Shown here one piece after another: positions 18,351-26,580 of a stretch of DNA of 64,000 bases. Positions within the stretch are counted from its first letter, which is position 1, and each line of letters starts with the position of its first letter. Origin of the DNA: Comamonas resistens (GTDB lineage Bacteria; Pseudomonadota; Gammaproteobacteria; Burkholderiales; Burkholderiaceae_C). The translations under genes and the position numbers were made by a program. The notes under the pieces were generated by a model. The model saw only the letters and a program-made list of their open reading frames with translations, did not search any database and was not told the origin of the DNA. Location: NCBI RefSeq assembly GCF_030064165.1, contig NZ_CP125947.1, positions 5,084,001 through 5,148,000 on the forward strand. Reading direction: 5' to 3'.

Positions 18351-18728
18351 ATGCAAGTACAGGTTCATGCCGACGATTCCATCCAGGGTGGTGAGTCTCT
18401 GGCGCAATGGGCACAGGAGGAGATCAATAGCAAGTTGGCTCGCCTGAAGGAATACGTGGTGCGTGTGGAGGTCTTCCTCACAGGAGTCGATGCCCTCAAA
18501 TCCACCGGAGGCCCGGGCAAGCGCTGCGTACTGGAAACCCGAGCCACAGGCCGGCCGCCCATCGCTGTCAACGCCGAAGCGGAAAAGGTCAAGGAGGCCT
18601 TCAGCGCGGCCATCGACAAGCTCAAGCGTGCTGTGGAAACAGACTTGGGCAAGCTCAAGGACAAGAATCTGCGCGAAAGCGTAAGGGGTGTGGATGACCC
18701 CAGTGCGGAGAATGCCGCGACGGCCTGA
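18351..18728 (+). CDS. HPF/RaiA-family ribosome-associated protein
   Basis: 125 residues; AGGAGG lies six bases before the ATG at 18351. The fold pattern is that of HPF/RaiA: MQVQVHADDSIQGGESLAQWAQEEINSKLARLKEYVVRVEVFLTGV, then GKRCVLETRATGRPPIAVNAEAEKVKEAFSAAIDKLKRAVETDLGKL. It differs from the canonical hpf at 9726 and belongs to a divergent subgroup with an RCVLE motif. A role in stress-time ribosome protection is plausible but not shown. It is monocistronic, ended by a strong terminator, and marks the left edge of the accessory island. Confidence 0.78.
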   Translation: MQVQVHADDSIQGGESLAQWAQEEINSKLARLKEYVVRVEVFLTGVDALKSTGGPGKRCVLETRATGRPPIAVNAEAEKVKEAFSAAIDKLKRAVETDLGKLKDKNLRESVRGVDDPSAENAATA

Positions 18729-18749
18729 TGGCCTTCGTTAGTACGCTCT

Positions 18750-18786
18750 AAAAAAATGCCACTCAGATTGCTGGGTGGCATTTTTT
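18750..18786 (+). terminator. Rho-independent terminator
   Basis: AAAAAATGCCACTCAG - ATTG - CTGGGTGGCATTTTTT: a strong A/T-flanked stem 21 bp after the HPF-family gene; works in either direction. Confidence 0.9.
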
Positions 18787-18835
18787 ATGGGCACTTTGTT
18801 TGGATTGCTGCGTTGCTAAAGGTTTTAGCCAAATG

Positions 18836-18876
18836 TGGCTCTATCGCTTATCTATAAAGCGCGAGTAGCTATCAAA
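18836..18876. repeat. Dispersed AGCTAT palindrome
   Basis: GGCTCTATCGCTT - ATCTAT - AAAGCGCGAGTAGCTATC: imperfect palindrome of the dispersed family, at the left edge of the island. Confidence 0.6.
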
Positions 18877-18890
18877 ATTATTCTTGTTGC

Positions 18891-19225
18891 TTGGCTTGCG
18901 ACAGAGGCCGGGTCTCGCCCCAGCAGGCGAGTTACCTTTCTTGCCCGCACAAGAAACGTAACCCAAAGAATGCGACCCGATTGCCTGCGTCCCTGCGCTT
19001 CGCTCCGGGCAAACCTGCGTCACGCAATTCAGGCTGCGGTACGGCAAAACTCACTTCAAGCTTCGCTCTCCGTTCAAACACGTTGCCGTAAATTTGATCA
19101 CGAAGCATTGGCACTCTTCGGTGCCAATGCCCGCATCCTGAACCGCGTGCCGCAGGCGCAGCCAGACGGGCGGGAGCGGGTACGGACGGCCTACGAAAGT
19201 TATGACGAAATTGGCTTCTAGTGTT
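18891..19225. repeat. GC-rich structured non-coding repeat next to the IS element
   Basis: An open frame runs through this 335-bp block, but the Arg/Ala/Cys-rich translation looks like non-coding repeat sequence. It contains a 13-bp near-perfect hairpin at 18931-18962 (GTTACCTTTCTTG / CAAGAAACGTAAC) and an 8-bp perfect hairpin near 19114-19135 (ATTGGCAC / GTGCCAAT). From memory, blocks of this type, beginning GGTCTCGCCCC with a TTTCTTG hairpin, recur in intergenic regions of Comamonadaceae and Xanthomonadaceae; I could not verify this here. The IS element begins 25 bp downstream. Confidence 0.5.
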
Positions 19226-19249
19226 TACACATCAAGCAACACGATAAGA

Positions 19250-20754
19250 AGTCCACCCTGAACAACCTGTAAGTCGTTGATCTGACTCGCGGTTCTTCGG
19301 ATTGATAGGCGCAGGATTTGCAAGGTATGGTTTTGCCAGTACCTGTTTTCTTGCAAATTCCTCCGAGGAGTCCGATGCGCCCGAAGCTTTCCCTGCCCCA
19401 GAGCGGCGAGTTGTTCCGCCCGCGCCTGGACGAGCAGATCAATATGCGCCACCCGCTGGTACGCTTGGCTGGCTTGATGGACTGGGAGCAGATCGAGCGG
19501 CACTTTGCCAGCCACTTCACCTCGGGCCGTGGCCGCCCGGCGCTGCCACCGCGTCTGGTCGCCGGTTTGCTGTACTTGCAGCACGCCAACGATGCTTCTG
19601 ACGAGGCAGTTGTGAACACCTGGGTGGAGAACCCGTACTGGCAGTTCTTCTGCGGCGAGACCTACCTGCAAACCGAGTTGCCCATCGATCCCAGCAGCCT
19701 GACGCGCTGGCGCCAGCGCATCGGCGAGGAAGGCGTGGAGGTGCTATTGGCGATAACCATCGAGGCCGCTAAGGCCGCAGGGCTGATCAACAAGGCCAGC
19801 GTGCAGCGGGTCATCGTGGACACCACCGTCATGCCCAAGGCCGTGGCGCACCCCACCGACAGCCGGCTGCTGGACAAGAGCCGCCAGCACTTGGTCAAGG
19901 CGGCCGAAGACAACGGACTACGGCTGCGCCAGAACTACAACCGCGTGGCCCCACGGCTGGCTGCGCAGATCGGGCGCTACGCACACGCTAAGCAGTTCAA
20001 GCGCATGCGCCGGGCGGTGCGCACGCTGCGCACCCGTGTCGGCCGCGTGCACCGCGAGGTGGCCCGCCAACTGCATATGCTGCCCGAATCGGCCAAGGCG
20101 AAGGTCCAGGACCTATTGCAGCGCACCGGCCGCATCCTGACCCAACGCACCAAGGACAAGAACAAGCTGTACGCCCTGCACGCGCCGGAGGTGGAGTGCA
20201 TCAGCAAGGGCAAGGCCAGGACACCCTACGAGTTCGGCGTGAAGGTCAGCATTGCCATCACGCTCAAGGAAGGCTTGGTGGTGGGCATGCGCTCCATGCC
20301 TGGCAACCCCTACGACGGCCACACCCTGGCCGAGACGCTGGAGCAGGTGGGCATCCTCACCGGCACGGACAGGCCGCCCCCCACGGCCATCGTGGACAAG
20401 GGCTACAAGGGCGTGAAGCTTGAAGGGGTACGCATCCTGATGTCAGGCCAAAAGCGAGGCATCACCCGAACGCTCAAGGCCATGATCAAAAGGCGTAGCG
20501 CCATCGAGCCGGCCATCGGGCACATGAAGATGGACGGGCGGCTGGGCCGTAATCCGCTCAAGGGAGCGCTGGGCGATGCGCTGCATGCGGTGATGTGCGG
20601 CGCCGGGCACAACCTGCGCCTGATCCTGGCCGCGCTGCGGCTTCTATGTGCCCGATTCGAGCTGTCAGTGCAGGAGATCATCACGGCACTGATCGCCGCT
20701 GCGGTCCAGCGCCGACCAGCCCGCGGCTGAGAACTGAATTGTTCAGGGCGGACT
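19250..20754 (+). mobile_element. IS5-family insertion sequence, apparently intact
   Basis: A 1505-bp element with 16-bp terminal inverted repeats AGTCCRCCCTGAACAA (19250-19265; complement at 20739-20754; one mismatch). It is flanked by a 4-bp direct repeat AAGA (19246-19249 and 20755-20758), the expected target duplication. A single full-length transposase fills it. The preserved duplication shows a simple insertion with no later rearrangement at its ends, so the AT-rich DNA to the right and the repeat to the left were already joined when it landed. Confidence 0.9.
19375..20730 (+). CDS. IS5-family transposase (DDE)
   Basis: 451 residues from the ATG at 19375, preceded by GAGGAG. The N-terminal DUF772-type region holds HPLVRLAGLMDWEQIE and GRPALPPRLVAGLLYLQH. 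Catalytic candidates are the Asp of VIVDTTVMPKAV, the Asp of TAIVDKGYKG and the Glu of RRSAIEPAIGHMK, matching the DDE_Tnp_1 fold. A basic segment (FKRMRRAVRTLRTRVGRVHREVARQL) lies between the first and second Asp. No frameshift is seen, so the enzyme is likely functional. It moves only its own element. Confidence 0.92.
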   Translation: MRPKLSLPQSGELFRPRLDEQINMRHPLVRLAGLMDWEQIERHFASHFTSGRGRPALPPRLVAGLLYLQHANDASDEAVVNTWVENPYWQFFCGETYLQTELPIDPSSLTRWRQRIGEEGVEVLLAITIEAAKAAGLINKASVQRVIVDTTVMPKAVAHPTDSRLLDKSRQHLVKAAEDNGLRLRQNYNRVAPRLAAQIGRYAHAKQFKRMRRAVRTLRTRVGRVHREVARQLHMLPESAKAKVQDLLQRTGRILTQRTKDKNKLYALHAPEVECISKGKARTPYEFGVKVSIAITLKEGLVVGMRSMPGNPYDGHTLAETLEQVGILTGTDRPPPTAIVDKGYKGVKLEGVRILMSGQKRGITRTLKAMIKRRSAIEPAIGHMKMDGRLGRNPLKGALGDALHAVMCGAGHNLRLILAALRLLCARFELSVQEIITALIAAAVQRRPARG

Positions 20755-20758
20755 AAGA

Positions 20759-20918
20759 AGCTATCCAGCTTCACTTGCTCTTTTTCCCGAAGGTGCAGCA
20801 GTAGAGATAGTTTTCTTAAAAAATCTCTTTTCAAGAATCCGTGATAAATACTTTTATAGAGTTTTTCTCCTCTAAGAAAGTAAATTTTATTACTTGATAA
20901 ATTTTAACATTCACAATT
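20759..20918. other. AT-rich non-coding segment between the IS and the PARIS-like pair
   Basis: 160 bp of strongly AT-rich DNA downstream of the TOPRIM gene. No gene or clean terminator hairpin is visible. Its composition matches the PARIS-like genes, not the IS element or the chromosome. Confidence 0.5.
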
Positions 20919-21659
20919 TCAGACAAAAACCTTTTCTACACCAGAATATATTTTCTCAACTAAAGAACCAGGACGACTAACAGCATGCTCCATTATTGAA
21001 TGATGATTATGCCTAACAGGTCTCCCTTTATAAGAAAGATTTCTAATTGCTAATGCAAAAAGTGACTTCCCTCTTAATTTCACAGAATAATCCCGAAGAA
21101 TTTCATCATGCAATTCATTAGGAAATATTTCATTGTCATTAAGTCTTATCATTCTGTCAAATTCGTTATCATCATCCAAAACTTGATTAGGGTGAATTTT
21201 AAGCTCAGAACAATCTCCATTCAAATTTCTACTCAGCGCTATTGAAAACCATTTCAAAAATCTCTCCAACTCCTTACCAAAGCTTTCTTTCTCGGCATTA
21301 GTCATTAAATTCAGAACATTGACGTCTCGAAAAACATCATTTTCTATCGAATAACCATCTGTGAATATCAAATTTCTTGATTGATAGTTAGAAGGTATTC
21401 CAGTCAAAACCCATAAATCCTTATCTGCAATAAATGCCACGCTTTTATCTATGAATTCGTCCCTACGATCATAGATAGACAATACATTATCACGCCCTCC
21501 TACTGGAAGTAAGGAAATAAATCCATCACCAATATCCTCCACTTTTCTATAAACAATCACATCATCCAAGCCCTCAATAACAACCGTCGGCAAAAATGAT
21601 TTCTTTATTACGGCAATAGCCTCATCCACTGTTAACTGTGTTTTCCCTGAGCCAACCAT
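20919..21659 (-). CDS. DUF4435 TOPRIM protein, AriB-like PARIS effector
   Basis: 246 residues from the ATG at 21659, chosen because GGAG lies six bases upstream and the ATPase stop is one base away (coupled translation). It fits DUF4435, a TOPRIM/OLD-like nuclease domain: VVIEGLDDVIVYRKVE carries the catalytic Glu (E29), FIADKDLWVL the DxD pair (D79, D81) and YSIENDVF the further conserved Glu (E106). Known AriB proteins are released by the ATPase AriA when a phage anti-restriction protein is sensed and then cleave host tRNA; that role is inferred here by family and pairing. At 246 residues it is shorter than I recall for characterised AriB. AT-rich codon use sets it apart from the chromosome. 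Confidence 0.75.
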   Translation of the reverse strand: MVGSGKTQLTVDEAIAVIKKSFLPTVVIEGLDDVIVYRKVEDIGDGFISLLPVGGRDNVLSIYDRRDEFIDKSVAFIADKDLWVLTGIPSNYQSRNLIFTDGYSIENDVFRDVNVLNLMTNAEKESFGKELERFLKWFSIALSRNLNGDCSELKIHPNQVLDDDNEFDRMIRLNDNEIFPNELHDEILRDYSVKLRGKSLFALAIRNLSYKGRPVRHNHHSIMEHAVSRPGSLVEKIYSGVEKVFV

Positions 21660-21660
21660 T

Positions 21661-22848
21661 TTATTCTCCATTATCCCCACGATCACTATCTACCGCAACT
21701 TCCTTTTCAGGGTATTTGTTGTACACAAATGGGGAATGTGTCGCCACAAGAAACTGGTTGCTTGGATTTTGCTCAGTGAGAATCTTGAAAAATATTCTTT
21801 GCCAATCAACATGTAAGCTTAATTCAGGCTCGTCAATAACAAATACAGAATTATTTAGAAAAGCGTTATAACAAATGAACGAAAGCAGTTGCTTTTCCCC
21901 TGCTGACATCTGGTCAGAATTAATTGCATTAGCTGCATCTCCAAAATTAAGCCGACCTCCAATTTTAATACCCGTATTGGAAAATATTTTTGAAACTATT
22001 TTCTGTACAGCATCCATTGGCCGCATTATTTCCGTTCTTTTATCTTCAATTTCTTCAATTCTTTTTCTAATATCTATCAATAATGCCCTTTCACTTACAG
22101 GCCCAATCAATTCATCATCGCCAGATTCATATTTTTTAATATGCTCAATTATCTCTTGGCTTTTATTATTCTGATAACTTGAAGCTTTATCATTTAAGTT
22201 CGTATATTGCCTCAACAAAAGCTGAACAATATCTTGGGTAGAAAGTGATGCAACAAACTTATGATCTTTTCTACTAAATTTCTCAGAGAGCGCTACCATT
22301 GCCTCTTCAATATCGCTTGAACTTTTTCTTCTTAAGCCAGACCCAAAAATTGAAGAGGCTTTCATTGAAAATCCGCCTTCAATTCGTCTAAATGTCGGAA
22401 AAAAAATTGATGACCCTGTATCTCTCAAAAAGGCAGATACATTGTTCATCACACTGTCCAACTCCTCCTGATCAAGCCACTCTTCATGATCATCCCCAAA
22501 GAACAGGTCATCATTCAAATTTCTTTGAACAGAGTTTTCACTTAGCTCTCTTTTTTTAAATTCAATTGAATTATCATCAGTCGTTAAACACATAGTCTTA
22601 ACGCCACGACTTGAAGTCAATTCAATTTTTATGGAATACAGGTCAGTTTCCAGATAAAGTTTTTTAAATAAAACCTCATCCAATGCTTGCGCGATATTTC
22701 CGCTGACTACAAACCAAAGCAATTTCAGAAAAGTTGTTTTTCCAGAACCATTTCTTCCGGTAATTATATTAATATCATTATTGAAATTTGCATTTATTAA
22801 TCCAATTTTCCCATTCAAATTTTCAACATTGAAGTTTTTTATTTTCAT
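21661..22848 (-). CDS. ABC-type ATPase, AriA-like PARIS sensor
   Basis: 395 residues; AAGGATGAG precedes the ATG at 22848. Walker A is GRNGSGKT (31-38), the ABC signature is SAGEKQ (315-320), Walker B VFVIDEPELSLH (335-346) and the switch THSPF (370-374). The middle is a predicted helical or coiled-coil insertion. This is the AAA_15/AAA_21 architecture found with DUF4435 in PARIS defence systems, where AriA holds the effector AriB in a cage until triggered. Typical AriA is somewhat longer, so this may be a compact variant. It is first in the two-gene operon, and its promoter must lie in the ~60 bp before it. Confidence 0.78.
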   Translation of the reverse strand: MKIKNFNVENLNGKIGLINANFNNDINIITGRNGSGKTTFLKLLWFVVSGNIAQALDEVLFKKLYLETDLYSIKIELTSSRGVKTMCLTTDDNSIEFKKRELSENSVQRNLNDDLFFGDDHEEWLDQEELDSVMNNVSAFLRDTGSSIFFPTFRRIEGGFSMKASSIFGSGLRRKSSSDIEEAMVALSEKFSRKDHKFVASLSTQDIVQLLLRQYTNLNDKASSYQNNKSQEIIEHIKKYESGDDELIGPVSERALLIDIRKRIEEIEDKRTEIMRPMDAVQKIVSKIFSNTGIKIGGRLNFGDAANAINSDQMSAGEKQLLSFICYNAFLNNSVFVIDEPELSLHVDWQRIFFKILTEQNPSNQFLVATHSPFVYNKYPEKEVAVDSDRGDNGE

Positions 22849-22866
22849 CTCTCATCCTTATCAAAA

Positions 22867-22879
22867 AACCAAATTGGTT
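22867..22879. promoter_or_regulatory. Perfect palindrome in the PARIS-like promoter region
   Basis: AACCAAATTGGTT, two 6-base arms around one base, centred 25 bp upstream of the ATPase start. It could be an operator or part of the promoter; chance is not excluded in AT-rich DNA. Confidence 0.35.
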
Positions 22880-22887
22880 AAAGAAAA

Positions 22888-24691
22888 TTACAATAAAATT
22901 GCCTTTAAAATTGCCCGCGTCGAGGCCACATAAACCAACCTAGCCTCCAACGCCCCATCCTTCTCAACATCCTTAACCCGGCGCTCTTCCTCCGAAGTAA
23001 CCACCGCAACCACAGGCCACTCCAACCCCTTGCTCGCATGCATGGTCATGACCTTGATGGAATCGTGTTCGGGTTTGAAGTCGCCAGACTTCTGCCGCAC
23101 GCGGTAAGGCAGGCCTTTGCGGCGCAAGGCATCGGCGCAGACAAACATTTCGTCCTTATGGCGGCATAGCACCGCCATCTCACCCCAGGCATGGCCCTGG
23201 GCATGCTGGTCGGCCAGCAGTTCGGCCACGCGGGCAGCGTTCGGGCAGGGTGGGCAGGTCGATAACGATGGGCTCTGGGCCTTCGCGGCCGCAGCTTAGC
23301 GGTTTGAGCAGGGGGATGCCGTCTTCGTCCTTGGCATCCTCGGGTGTGAGCATGTCGCCTGCCACACGGTGGGCCAGTTGCAGTATCTGGCGCGTGTTGC
23401 GGTAGTTGATCTTGAGAATGGTGGTACGGCCAGACGCCTGTATGCCCACGCTTTTAAGGCTGAAGTTGCGCTTCTGGCCCCGGTCGTAAATGCTTTGCGC
23501 GTCGTCGTAGAGCAGCAGCAGGCTGTTGGTGCTTGGGTCCACCATTTGCGTGACCAGCTTCAGCCATTCGGGTGCGAAGTCATGACCTTCGTCGATAAGC
23601 ACTGCGTGGTATTGGCCTGCGGGGATGTGTTTGTCATCCACGCCTTTGATGACGCGCAGCACAAACTCTTCCATGGCCTTGCCTACGGGCCATTTGTTGA
23701 CGTCTTCGGGCAGCAGGTTGTAGGTCACCAGCTGATCGCGGCACCATTTGTGAAAGTGGCGCACATGGACGCGGTCCTGCAGGCCTTTGGTTTCCATGCT
23801 TGCGGCCAGTTTCACGCCCAGCGGCTCGTTGTAGCAAAGCACCAGAATCGGCTTGCTGCCCGCAGTCTGGGTCTGTGCCAGATGCTCGGCGCGGTAGCCG
23901 AGGATCATGGTCTTGCCCGAGCCTGCCACGCCGTGAATGACGCGGTGGCCGTCGCCCAGGCTGCGCGCCAGTTGCTCCTGCTGCAGGTCCATGACGCGCA
24001 TGATGTCGGGCAGGTCTTCCTCATCATGCGCCTCGTCGCCAAACAGATTTTGCTGCTGGGGCACGCGAATTTCGGGAAACAGTATCCAGCGTATGCGGTC
24101 CAGCTGGGGCAGGCTGATGGCGCGGCCAAAGCTGTGGGGAAACATATTCCATAGCCGCTGCTGAAAGGCCTCGGCGTCAACGGTTTCGACCATTTCATCC
24201 TGGCAGATGACCAGATGGCCGGGCAGCGCATCGCCCAGGCCCGCCGCATCAAACTGCTTGCGCGTGATGCGGGTGAAGACCACGCCATGGCCCCAGGGAA
24301 AGGCCAGCTTGCCCTGGTGTGGGCCGTCGCCCTGCACCAGTTGCGAATCGCGCTCCAGCGCGTTGATGACCTGAATCGCGCAATGGCGGGCCTGCTGCAG
24401 CGGACTGATCACGACCTTGGGCTGACCGGTGCCACTGTCAAGAATCTCGAAATATTCGCGCGTGGCCTTGCGAATGGTTTCCAGATGCCAATCCTTAGTT
24501 TCCAGAATCAGCGCACCCCGGCGCGGGTGCACCACCACAAAATCGGGCCGCGTCTGCTTGGGGCCAATCGGCACATCCCACCACAGCAAATAATCGTTTT
24601 CAAGTTTCTGCTGCAAACGTTCTGCCAGCCGTTTTTCTCCGCTGGTCATCCGCCCCGCGCAACTGCCGAGCGCGGGTATTAATACCGCCAT
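22888..24691 (-). pseudogene. NERD-domain UvrD-like helicase, frameshifted and 3-prime truncated
   Basis: The N-terminal NERD nuclease-related domain shows RPDFVVVHPRRGALILETKDW (ExK); the helicase core has Walker A HGVAGSGKTMILG, motif II AVLIDEGHDFAPEW, LLLLYDDAQSIYDRG and LKINYRNTRQI. Near 23240 the frame changes: the plus-one frame reads on as AARVAELLADQHAQGHAWGEMAVLCRHKDEM and VMTMHASKGLEWPVVAVV. A second break follows at 22911, right after YVASTRA of the last helicase motif, where AT-rich DNA begins and a stop follows seven residues later. The rest of the C-terminus is not found in the window. NERD-helicases are nuclease-helicases often linked to defence. Start 24691 is the ATG; an upstream GTG is possible. 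Confidence 0.82.
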
Positions 24692-24999
24692 TGCCTCCAC
24701 CTTTTACATGTATCTTCTTGTTTCAAGAATGAGGTGTTTATAGCCGATGAACCCTTTCTGAATCTTGCAAAGACGATAAAAGCTGTCGCTCACATTGGCG
24801 AGATGCGGGTTTGCATTTATTTGGGGTAGCTCAGGGATTTACTTCCAGAACCTTTATCTCAGATCTCAGGCCTTTTTCTTCCGGCATATGCCAGAAACCG
24901 GGCTTCGACCCATTTCTGAAAACAGATCGGGCATGTGATCCACAAAGAATCACATGCCCGATTCGCTTCAAATCAAGACGCAGATAGCGTCATCAGCGA
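24692..24999. other. 308-bp intergenic region, right edge of the island
   Basis: No gene seen. It holds the 14-bp terminator-like stem at 24927-24963 and the helicase upstream region. Composition is intermediate between the island and the chromosome. No tRNA or attachment site was recognised. Confidence 0.5.
24927..24963. terminator. Terminator-like hairpin after the dehydrogenase
   Basis: Perfect 14-bp arms ATCGGGCATGTGAT / ATCACATGCCCGAT around CCACAAAGA. On the minus strand a CTGTTTT stretch follows, so it probably ends the dehydrogenase transcript. Confidence 0.7.
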
Positions 25000-26007
25000 T
25001 CAATATTCCAGGCAAATCTTGCCGAAATGCCGGGCCGAGCGCTGATGCAGAAAGGCATCGGCCATGCGCTCCAGCGGGTAGCGGCTGTCGATCACGGGCT
25101 TCCAGCCAAACAGGTCCAGAGCGCGCACCATGTCCTGCTGCTGTTCGCGGCTGCCGACGATCAGGCCTTTGAGGATTTGCTGCTTGCGCATCAGCTCCAG
25201 CGTGGGCACGGCGCCCGCAATGCCGGTGAGCACGCCGATCAGCGCGATATGGCCGCCGGGCGCGCAGGCGCGGATGGACTGGGGCAAGGTACCCGGGCCG
25301 CCGACTTCGACCACGATGTCGGCACCGCGCCCGCCGGTGGCGGCCAGCACGGCGTCGCCCCATTCGGGAGTGTCCTTGTAGTTGATGACCACATCGGCCC
25401 CCAGGGCCTGGAGCCGCTCGGCCTTGGCCGCGCTGGAGGTGGTGCCGATGACTTTCGCGCCCATGCTTTTGGCCATTTGCAGCGCGAAGATGGAGACGCC
25501 GCCCGTGCCCAGCACCAGCACGGTGTCGCCAGCCTGAATACCGCCGTCCACGACCAGGGCGCGCCAGGCAGTCAGGCCCGCGGTGGTCAGCGTGGCGGCT
25601 TCGGCGTGGCTCCAGCCCTTGGGAGCATGGGTGAAGCTGGTGGCAGGCAGGGTGATGGATTCACGGGCAAAACCGTCTACACCGTCGCCAGGCACGAGCT
25701 GGAAGTCGGTAGGCACGTTGCGGCCCGCAAGCCATTGGGGAAAGAAGGTGGAGACCACCGCATCGCCGACGGCGAATTCGGCCACACCCGCACCGACGGC
25801 CATGACCACGCCCGCGCCATCGGCCATGGGGATGCGGCCATCGGCGGCGGCGCCAGGGCGGGAGACCACGCCAAGGTCGTGATAGTTGAGCGAGCTGGCG
25901 TGAATGCGCACCTGAATCTGGCCTGCCCCAGGCGCGGCAGCGGCGGGCAGCTCTACCAGTTTCAGGTTGTCCAGGCCGCCGGGGGCGGCAAGTTGCATGG
26001 CTTTCAT
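25000..26007 (-). CDS. Zinc-type medium-chain alcohol dehydrogenase/quinone oxidoreductase
   Basis: 335 residues. The N-terminal GroES-like domain has SLNYHDLGVVSRPG (in place of the catalytic Cys of true zinc alcohol dehydrogenases) and IPMADGAGVVMAVGAGVAEFAVGDAV; the nucleotide-binding domain has VLVLGTGGVSIFALQMAKSMGAKVIGTTSS, the GxGGVxxF coenzyme loop. Absence of the zinc-ligand set suggests an NADPH-dependent quinone or enoyl reductase. The divergent HxlR-type gene and the intervening inverted repeat suggest redox- or quinone-responsive control, as for YodB/QorR systems. Confidence 0.87.
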   Translation of the reverse strand: MKAMQLAAPGGLDNLKLVELPAAAAPGAGQIQVRIHASSLNYHDLGVVSRPGAAADGRIPMADGAGVVMAVGAGVAEFAVGDAVVSTFFPQWLAGRNVPTDFQLVPGDGVDGFARESITLPATSFTHAPKGWSHAEAATLTTAGLTAWRALVVDGGIQAGDTVLVLGTGGVSIFALQMAKSMGAKVIGTTSSAAKAERLQALGADVVINYKDTPEWGDAVLAATGGRGADIVVEVGGPGTLPQSIRACAPGGHIALIGVLTGIAGAVPTLELMRKQQILKGLIVGSREQQQDMVRALDLFGWKPVIDSRYPLERMADAFLHQRSARHFGKICLEY

Positions 26008-26053
26008 AGCAATCCTTGGTCGTGAAAATGCGAACAGCGGCTATCTTGCAGGC

Positions 26054-26094
26054 CTACGGCACAATCCACCAGAACCAACATATTTGTGCCGTAG
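26054..26094. promoter_or_regulatory. Inverted repeat between dehydrogenase and HxlR genes, candidate operator
   Basis: Perfect 11-bp arms CTACGGCACAA (26054-26064) and TTGTGCCGTAG (26084-26094), centres 30 bp apart, i.e. about three helical turns. Position between divergent genes fits an operator for the dimeric HxlR regulator. Confidence 0.55.
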
Positions 26095-26175
26095 TATTAA
26101 AAAGGGAAGTATTGGATAAACAGTGGCTTTGCGGTTAGGCTGCAGGCCCCGGCCCCAGCCAGAAACGGAGCGATG

Positions 26176-26580
26176 ATGAAGCGACTGAACAGCAAAAGCG
26201 GCTGCGCCGTGGAGGTGACCCTGTCCGTGATGGGCGGCACCTGGAAGCCCGTCATCCTGTTTCATCTGCTGCCCGGCAAAAAGCGCTTCAGCGAGCTGAG
26301 CCGCACGATTGGCGGCATCACCCAGCGCATGCTGACGCTGCAGCTGCGTGAGCTGGAAGACGCAGGCATTGTGCTTCGCACCGTCCATGCCGAGGTGCCG
26401 CCGCGCGTGGACTATGAGCTGACCGAGCTGGGCCACAGCCTGCAGCCGGTGCTGATTGCCATGCGCAACTGGGGCGTGCAGTACGCCCGCCGCCATGACG
26501 CAGCCGGCGGGCGGCATGACGATGCATGTGCTGCAGCGATGCCCAGCGACGCAGCGGATTCAAAGCAAAAAGTGGCTTGA
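26176..26580 (+). CDS. HxlR-family transcriptional regulator
   Basis: 134 residues. The second ATG of the ATGATG pair is preferred because GGAG lies five bases before it; the first (26173) is nearly too close. The HxlR winged helix shows CAVEVTLSVMGGTWKPVILFHLLPGKKRFSELSR, GGITQRMLTLQLRELEDAGIV and RVDYELTELGHSLQPVLIAM. The conserved N-terminal Cys (Cys10 or Cys9) is the thiol switch in YodB/HypR/QorR-type members that sense quinones, aldehydes or hypochlorite. The C-terminal ~25 residues are family-atypical and low complexity. It likely represses the divergent oxidoreductase gene. Confidence 0.88.
   Translation: MKRLNSKSGCAVEVTLSVMGGTWKPVILFHLLPGKKRFSELSRTIGGITQRMLTLQLRELEDAGIVLRTVHAEVPPRVDYELTELGHSLQPVLIAMRNWGVQYARRHDAAGGRHDDACAAAMPSDAADSKQKVA

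Noticed and set aside
18835..19221. 129-codon frame with a start at 18835 as a gene
   Set aside because: It crosses a structured GC-rich repeat and a palindrome; Arg/Ala/Cys-rich translation with no family similarity.
20759..22911. Prophage or integrative element with integrase
   Set aside because: No integrase, att repeats or phage structural genes are seen; the AT-rich insert contains only the two PARIS-like genes.
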